From the NCBI GenBank assembly GCA_035293565.1, contig DATGMP010000020.1, forward strand, positions 1-62,719: 62,719 nucleotides of DNA. Reading direction: 5' to 3'. The DNA comes from DATGMP01 sp035293565. Lineage in GTDB: Bacteria > Pseudomonadota > Alphaproteobacteria > BOG-932 > Roseiterribacteraceae. The notes under the pieces were generated by a model. That model was not told the origin of the DNA, did not search any database, and saw only the letters and a program-made list of their open reading frames with translations. Position numbers and translations under genes: made by a program. Of the stretch, positions 60,509 through 62,719 are shown piece by piece (position 1 is the first letter of the stretch; the number at the start of each line of letters is the position of its first letter).

Positions 60509-60625
60509 AGAAAAGAAAACGGGCCGCCAAAGGCGGCCCGGAGTTTAGGGAGGAAACGCCTCAAGTGAGGAGGCGTCGGATATGGCGGGGAAGGTGCCAT
60601 ATCGATTCCCTTGATATCGCAACCG
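60509..60625 (-). ncRNA. Candidate anti-Shine-Dalgarno small RNA
   Basis: The minus strand folds into three hairpins in a row. Hairpin 1 (60579-60603) is GATATGGC with a loop ACCTTCCCC. Hairpin 2 (60556-60576) is ACGCCTC with loop CTCACTT. A single-stranded TTCCTCCCTAAACTCC follows. Hairpin 3 (60521-60539) is GGGCCGCC-TTT-GGCGGCCC with a U-rich tail TTTTCTTTTC, a good terminator. CCUUCCCC and CCUCCC segments pair with ribosome-binding sites, as in the alphaproteobacterial alpha-r14/cuckoo type. No protein frame fits. The 5' end is not determined. Confidence 0.7.
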
Positions 60626-60756
60626 CGAAGAACTTGATAGTGCACCGCAGCGCGGCTGCTATGCGTGCAGGGCATAACCTTGCGTTTTCAGTCAAAAATT
60701 TCGTGTTGCGGTGCGCAAAAACGCAAGTTGGCGAGTCTCGATCGGATGTTCGCCGC

Positions 60757-60802
60757 TGGCGACCCCGGCAGGACTTGAACCTGCAACCCTCAGCTTAGAA
60801 GG
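60757..60802 (-). other. tRNA-Arg(TCT) 3' fragment, att-site remnant
   Basis: The minus strand reads from the anticodon loop (CTTCTAA) through GCTGA, the complete T arm GCAGG-TTCAAGT-CCTGC and the acceptor strand CGGGGTC-G-CCA. The 5' half is missing: no GACCCCG start lies upstream and the anticodon stem partner TCAGC is replaced. This is the usual duplicated 3' end left when an element integrates into a tRNA gene, so the island should extend to the right of 60803. Confidence 0.8.
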
Positions 60803-60907
60803 ATTATCCCAAGCCATTGATAATGCTGGCGTTTTCTTGAAACCCGCAGAAACCTTGACCTGGCATATCCCGACACGTACCGGCCGGGAATATCGTTGAC
60901 CAAACTC

Positions 60908-60927
60908 ATTGCGACAAATTGCGACAA
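60908..60927. repeat. Tandem 10-base direct repeat near the att site
   Basis: ATTGCGACAA occurs twice in tandem, about 105 bases inside the island edge. Such short repeats beside a tRNA attachment site can be integrase arm-type sites. The stretch 60803-61160 otherwise shows no gene. Confidence 0.7.
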
Positions 60928-61160
60928 GGAAAAGGACGCCCGTGCGCCGCGAACCCAGCAGATGCCGAGGGTGACACGCGGCCGCCAAGATTCAAGACAG
61001 CGTAGAGCCGGTAGGGCACGCTTGCCCTTGAATTTGTCCGGCGGGAACTCGGATGCGAGCCCGCGCAGTCGATTCCCAAGGCGCGCACCTCCACATTCCC
61101 TGGTATCGAATCGACATACGACCCTTTGGTAACAGCCCGATATATGATACATTTCCTCGG

Positions 61161-61808
61161 ATGAAAGCTCAAGTGGCCCGAGGAACTGTATCAGAGGGGA
61201 CCCGCACTCAGCGGGCGCAGCTCACCGCGTTCCTACGCGAGCATGGCATCGCCCGCCTGGCCGAAATCCGCCGAGCCGGCGTCACTGCGGCAACCGTCTC
61301 CCGGCTCGAACGGGAAGGCTTTGTCACCAAGCTCGGGCGTGGACTCTATCAGCTCGCCGACGCCGCCCCTGAAGGCAATCATAGCCTTGCCGAGGCCGCC
61401 AAGCGCGTGCCCAAGGGCGTCATCTGCCTCGTCTCGGCCCTCACTTTCCACGGTATCACCGACCAGATGCCGCGACGGGTGTGGATCGCCATCGGTCCCA
61501 AGGGCTGGAAGCCCCAGATCGACTACCCGCCGCTGCGCATCGTCCGGTTTGCCGATAAGTTTCTGCGCGATGGCGTCGAGATGCACGACATCGAAGGAGT
61601 TCCGGTACCAATCTTTGGTGTGGCGAAAACTATCGCCGATGTCTTCCGTCACCGCCGCTCTATCGGAATCGACGTCGCCGTCCCCGCTCTAAAAGAAGCG
61701 CTGCTCCAGCGAAAGGCCACGCCATCCGAAATTTCGGCATGCGCGATGCGGGGCGGTGTCTGGAACGCACTTCGCCCCTACCTCGAAGCGTTCACCGCCG
61801 ATGGCTAA
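61161..61808 (+). CDS. AbiEi-family antitoxin
   Basis: 215 residues. The N-terminal winged helix (RTQRAQLTAFLREHGIARLAEI, then VSRLEREGFVTKLGRGLYQL) and the AbiEi C-terminal domain (CLVSALTFHGITDQMPRRVWIAIG, then GVAKTIADVFRHR) identify the type IV antitoxin and autorepressor. It ends 8 bases inside the toxin gene. The ATG at 61161 has no good ribosome site, so an alternative start is possible. Part of the island. Confidence 0.9.
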   Translation: MKAQVARGTVSEGTRTQRAQLTAFLREHGIARLAEIRRAGVTAATVSRLEREGFVTKLGRGLYQLADAAPEGNHSLAEAAKRVPKGVICLVSALTFHGITDQMPRRVWIAIGPKGWKPQIDYPPLRIVRFADKFLRDGVEMHDIEGVPVPIFGVAKTIADVFRHRRSIGIDVAVPALKEALLQRKATPSEISACAMRGGVWNALRPYLEAFTADG

Positions 61809-62426
61809 GCCGCCGACAAACATCGCCGCGTCCGTACGGGCACGCCTGCTCAATCTCGCGCGGCAGACCAACCAACCGTTCGACGTCCTCCTGACGCGCT
61901 TCGTTCACGAGAGGCTGCTCTACCGGCTAAGCCGCTCGCCGCACGCAGACCGCTTCGTCCTGAAGGGCGCGATGCTGCTCACTACTTGGCTGCCCGAGAC
62001 GGCACGCGGCACGCGCGACCTTGATCTCCTGGGATTTGGCGATGCCAGCGAGCAGCGCATTCTCCGCATCTTTCGCGAAGTGCTGGCGATCGCCGCCGAC
62101 GATGGCGTCGCCTTTGATCTCGATGCATTGCAGGTCGGGCTGATTCGCGAGGAGCTCTCGAATATGGCGGCGTTCGTCTGCGTGGTACAGCCTTGCTCTC
62201 TGGCGCGCGCGTCGCGATCGTCGTCGACATCGGCTTCGGGGATTCCGTGGAACCGGGTCTCGAGACGATCGACTATCCTGCGCTGATCGACCTTCCGGCG
62301 CCGCGGCTGCGCGCCTACGCCCCCGAAACAGTCATTGCCGAGAAGTTCCAAGCCATGGTCGCGCTCGGGCGTGCCAACAGCCGGATGAAGGACTTTTACG
62401 ACATTTGGATCCTGACCTGTCGCTAG
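61801..62426 (+). pseudogene. AbiEii nucleotidyltransferase toxin, frameshifted and truncated
   Basis: The first frame begins MAKPPTNIAASVRARLLNLA, with FVLKGAMLLTTWL and TRDLDLLGFGD, the nucleotidyltransferase core of AbiEii (Asp pair). At about 62153-62162 the frame shifts: the family sequence resumes one frame over as EYGGVRLRGTALLSGARVAIVVDIG and runs to KDFYDIWIL. There it is cut by an insertion sequence, losing roughly the last 90 residues. The gene is therefore broken twice. Confidence 0.88.
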
Positions 62427-62479
62427 CTTGTAAAGATGTCCGGTTTTTGTAGCTCATGATCTGTCCGCTTCGTTTTTGC

Positions 62480-62515
62480 TTCTTTCTCCGGGGGGCATGC
62501 CCCCCGGAGAAAGAA
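62480..62515. repeat. 36-base perfect palindrome inside the insertion sequence
   Basis: CTTTCTCCGGGGGGCATG continues into its own reverse complement, plus two more pairing bases at each side. It lies between the transposase stop and the IS end. It may stop transcription into or out of the element. Confidence 0.9.
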
Positions 62516-62534
62516 TTGCCGGCGTGGAAGCGTG

Positions 62535-62719
62535 TCACGCGGCTTGCCCGATTGTCTCGATGATGCGGCCGCGGGCGCCGTAGTCGGCGAGGCGATGCGG
62601 GCCGAGGAAAACGGCGATCGTGCCATCGGGGTATTGGTGGACGCGCACGGTCGCTTTGACGAAGTGCGGCCTGAGCCGGCTTGGCGGCAGCTGGAGGCTG
62701 AGGCGGTTCCATTTGACCG
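62535..62719 (-). CDS. Transposase, C-terminal part only
   Basis: 61 codons in frame from the window edge to a TGA at 62535. The product has KWNRLSLQLPPSRLRPHF, VKATVRVHQYPDG and FLGPHRLADYG, the typical C-terminal tail of transposases in the ISNCY-like group, after the catalytic core. The N-terminal and catalytic parts lie beyond the window. Confidence 0.75.
   Translation of the reverse strand, partial: VKWNRLSLQLPPSRLRPHFVKATVRVHQYPDGTIAVFLGPHRLADYGARGRIIETIGQAA

Larger units (their letters stand above)
62427..62719 (-). mobile_element. Insertion sequence, one end only
   Basis: The element enters from the right and ends near 62427, at TGTAAAGATGTCCGGTTTTT, which looks like its terminal inverted repeat. 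It carries the 3' end of a transposase gene and a long perfect palindrome. It has disrupted the AbiEii gene. Its other end and the family cannot be checked here; an ISNCY/IS1202-like group is my best guess. The exact boundary could be a few bases off. Confidence 0.75.

Noticed and set aside
60757..60802. Complete functional tRNA-Arg
   Set aside because: No 5' acceptor strand or D arm pairs with the 3' half; only the anticodon loop to CCA is present.
60711..60899. 62-codon plus frame with a GLEPATLSLEG-like string
   Set aside because: It is the antisense translation of the tRNA-Arg fragment, a known annotation artefact.

Overview
The window looks like a stretch of a GC-rich alphaproteobacterial chromosome. 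The evidence is an Irr-type Fur protein, the flagellar regulator FlbT, PAS_5, DUF2336, DUF3309 and DUF1330 proteins, PEP-CTERM surface proteins, TonB-dependent receptors and a cobalamin riboswitch. The mix suggests a free-living, flagellated, B12-importing member of Rhodospirillales, Micropepsales or a related group; I cannot name a genus. From 1 to about 60.75 kb it reads as backbone with ordinary operons. From about 60.8 kb to the end it reads as the edge of an integrated island.

Layout. 0-5 kb: a partial lipoprotein gene, hslO, argF and argD on the minus strand, an ABC-2 permease, then recX. 5-12.7 kb: a large MscS channel, a PfpI remnant, a LecA-like lipoprotein, msrB, a REP-like palindrome, purB, an EAL phosphodiesterase, a YihY/BrkB membrane protein and creA. 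12.7-14 kb: a DUF3309 peptide and an ECF sigma/anti-sigma pair. 14-21.7 kb: a MarR-EmrA-EmrB efflux operon, and 6 kb away its probable outer-membrane factor. The two promoters share an almost identical 30-bp element. Between them sits a riboswitch-controlled btuB/adenosyltransferase operon for B12.

21.7-31.3 kb: a pentapeptide-repeat protein, DUF924, a response regulator, and an AraC-regulated cluster that looks catabolic (TonB receptor, PhyH dioxygenase, SMP-30 lactonase, SnoaL protein, Tat-exported SnoaL/LEH protein), then a PAS_5 protein. 31.4-33.2 kb: a Gln/Gly-rich small protein and DUF2336. 33.2-38.8 kb: an ArsR-methyltransferase fusion with metF and cobalamin-dependent metH. This fits with the B12 uptake genes upstream.

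39-47.5 kb: DUF1330, an SDR, two PEP-CTERM proteins (one a phosphoesterase) each with a textbook -24/-12 sigma-54 promoter, a GST, a second MscS, a second PhyH and a VWA protein. 47.5-51.6 kb: four translationally coupled polysaccharide genes, probably starting a glycan on a lipid carrier. 51.7-54.6 kb: a FadL-type porin, flbT and flagellin. 54.7-57.8 kb: irr, rubrerythrin, an Fe-S oxidoreductase and DUF3501, an iron/oxidative-stress group.

57.9-60.4 kb: two overlapping genes of unknown function. 60.5-60.6 kb: a three-hairpin small RNA candidate with anti-Shine-Dalgarno C-rich segments. 60.76-60.80 kb: the 3' half of a tRNA-Arg(TCT), which reads as an attachment-site copy. Beyond it are an AbiEi antitoxin, a frameshifted AbiEii toxin gene and an insertion sequence that cuts the toxin gene and continues past the window end.
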